From Mycetohabitans rhizoxinica HKI 454 (GTDB taxonomy: Bacteria; Pseudomonadota; Gammaproteobacteria; Burkholderiales; Burkholderiaceae), in contig NC_014718.1 of assembly GCF_000198775.1 (NCBI RefSeq), positions 1-13,429 on the forward strand: a stretch of 13,429 nucleotides of DNA, written 5' to 3'. A model generated the notes under the pieces. The model searched no databases and was not told where the DNA came from. It was given only the letters and a program-made list of their open reading frames with translations. Shown here piece after piece: positions 13,218 through 13,429 of this stretch (positions within the stretch are counted from its first letter, which is position 1; every line of letters starts with the position of its first letter). The position numbers and the translations under genes were made by a program.

Positions 13218-13429
13218 TCAGTGCTGCTCGAAGCGATCGTACCGGCGCTCCGAGTAGTCCTCGTTTGCGATGAACTCGGACACCTTGGCCCGTGGCGGCC
13301 CGCGCCGCAGGAATTCCAGCATTAGGTCTACCTGGTTCGCCGGTCCCTGGACGATTGCCTCGACCGATCCGTCGTCGTGATTCGCGATCCAGCCCCGTAC
13401 CTGCAGCGCATGCGCGCGGCGCACCGCGG
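13218..13429 (-). CDS. acyP: Acylphosphatase, C-terminal part (runs off the right edge)
   Basis: Acylphosphatase hydrolyses carboxyl-phosphate bonds in small acyl phosphates. The visible 70 residues cover the second half of the family: AVRRAHALQVRGWIANHDDG, then SVEAIVQGPANQVDLMLEFL and RRGPPRAKV. The Asn in W-x-x-N (WIAN) is the conserved catalytic asparagine; the catalytic Arg in the GxVQGVGFR loop lies beyond the window. A GTG at 13424 could be mistaken for a start, but the frame continues upstream and the family is about 90-100 residues, so the true start is outside. The tail after KVSEFIANED is slightly longer and more charged than in typical members. Confidence 0.9.
   Translation of the reverse strand, partial: AVRRAHALQVRGWIANHDDGSVEAIVQGPANQVDLMLEFLRRGPPRAKVSEFIANEDYSERRYDRFEQH

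Noticed and set aside
13218..13424. Complete 68-residue gene starting at the GTG at 13424
   Set aside because: The sequence is the second half of an acylphosphatase and the frame stays open to the window edge; the start must lie outside.

Overview
The window looks like part of a Burkholderiaceae (beta-proteobacterial) chromosome undergoing reductive decay. It is GC-rich, it carries Burkholderia-type versions of aroG, an Lrp regulator, a LysE exporter, a succinate CoA-transferase and an acylphosphatase, and between these intact genes lie many broken ones. An endofungal Mycetohabitans (Burkholderia rhizoxinica type) would fit, but the genus is my inference from protein style, not from a search.

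Layout. 1-1250: the tail of an alpha/beta hydrolase pseudogene (-), then two divergent small unknown genes that share a near-consensus LexA (SOS) operator at 841-860. 1254-2340: about 1 kb with no convincing gene. 2365-4500: a 711-residue surface autotransporter with 18 tandem copies of a 30-bp, ten-residue repeat between its N-terminal signal region and a C-terminal beta-barrel. 4504-4875: an unrecognised pseudogene with four in-frame TGA codons (-). 5251-6169: a DUF6356-type membrane protein (-) divergent from an Lrp/AsnC regulator (+). 6165-6885: remains of an ammonium transporter and of a HIT-family protein. 6878-8696: a LysE/RhtB exporter and DAHP synthase (aroG). 8747-9101: the C-terminal stub of a LysR regulator (-) and a heptamer repeat. 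9206-11220: a complete succinate CoA-transferase, the ruins of a DUF748 protein, and a small lipoprotein. 11349-12642: a 60-residue protein (+), a 26-residue membrane microprotein (-) and an EamA/DMT exporter (-). 12834-13429: a PAS-GGDEF pseudogene (+) converging on an acylphosphatase (-) that runs off the right edge.

Functionally this is a patchwork and not one pathway. The intact genes serve aromatic amino acid entry (aroG), CoA exchange, metabolite efflux (LysE, EamA), amino-acid-responsive regulation (Lrp) and the cell surface. What has been lost is environmental sensing and scavenging: ammonium uptake, a LysR regulator, a c-di-GMP enzyme, and a signal-peptide-bearing hydrolase.

The most unusual features are (a) several pseudogenes that keep both their first and last codons while the centre is missing (hydrolase, Amt, PAS-GGDEF), (b) the long homogeneous repeat in the autotransporter, (c) the LexA-controlled pair of unknown genes, and (d) a 26-residue membrane protein downstream of the EamA exporter.
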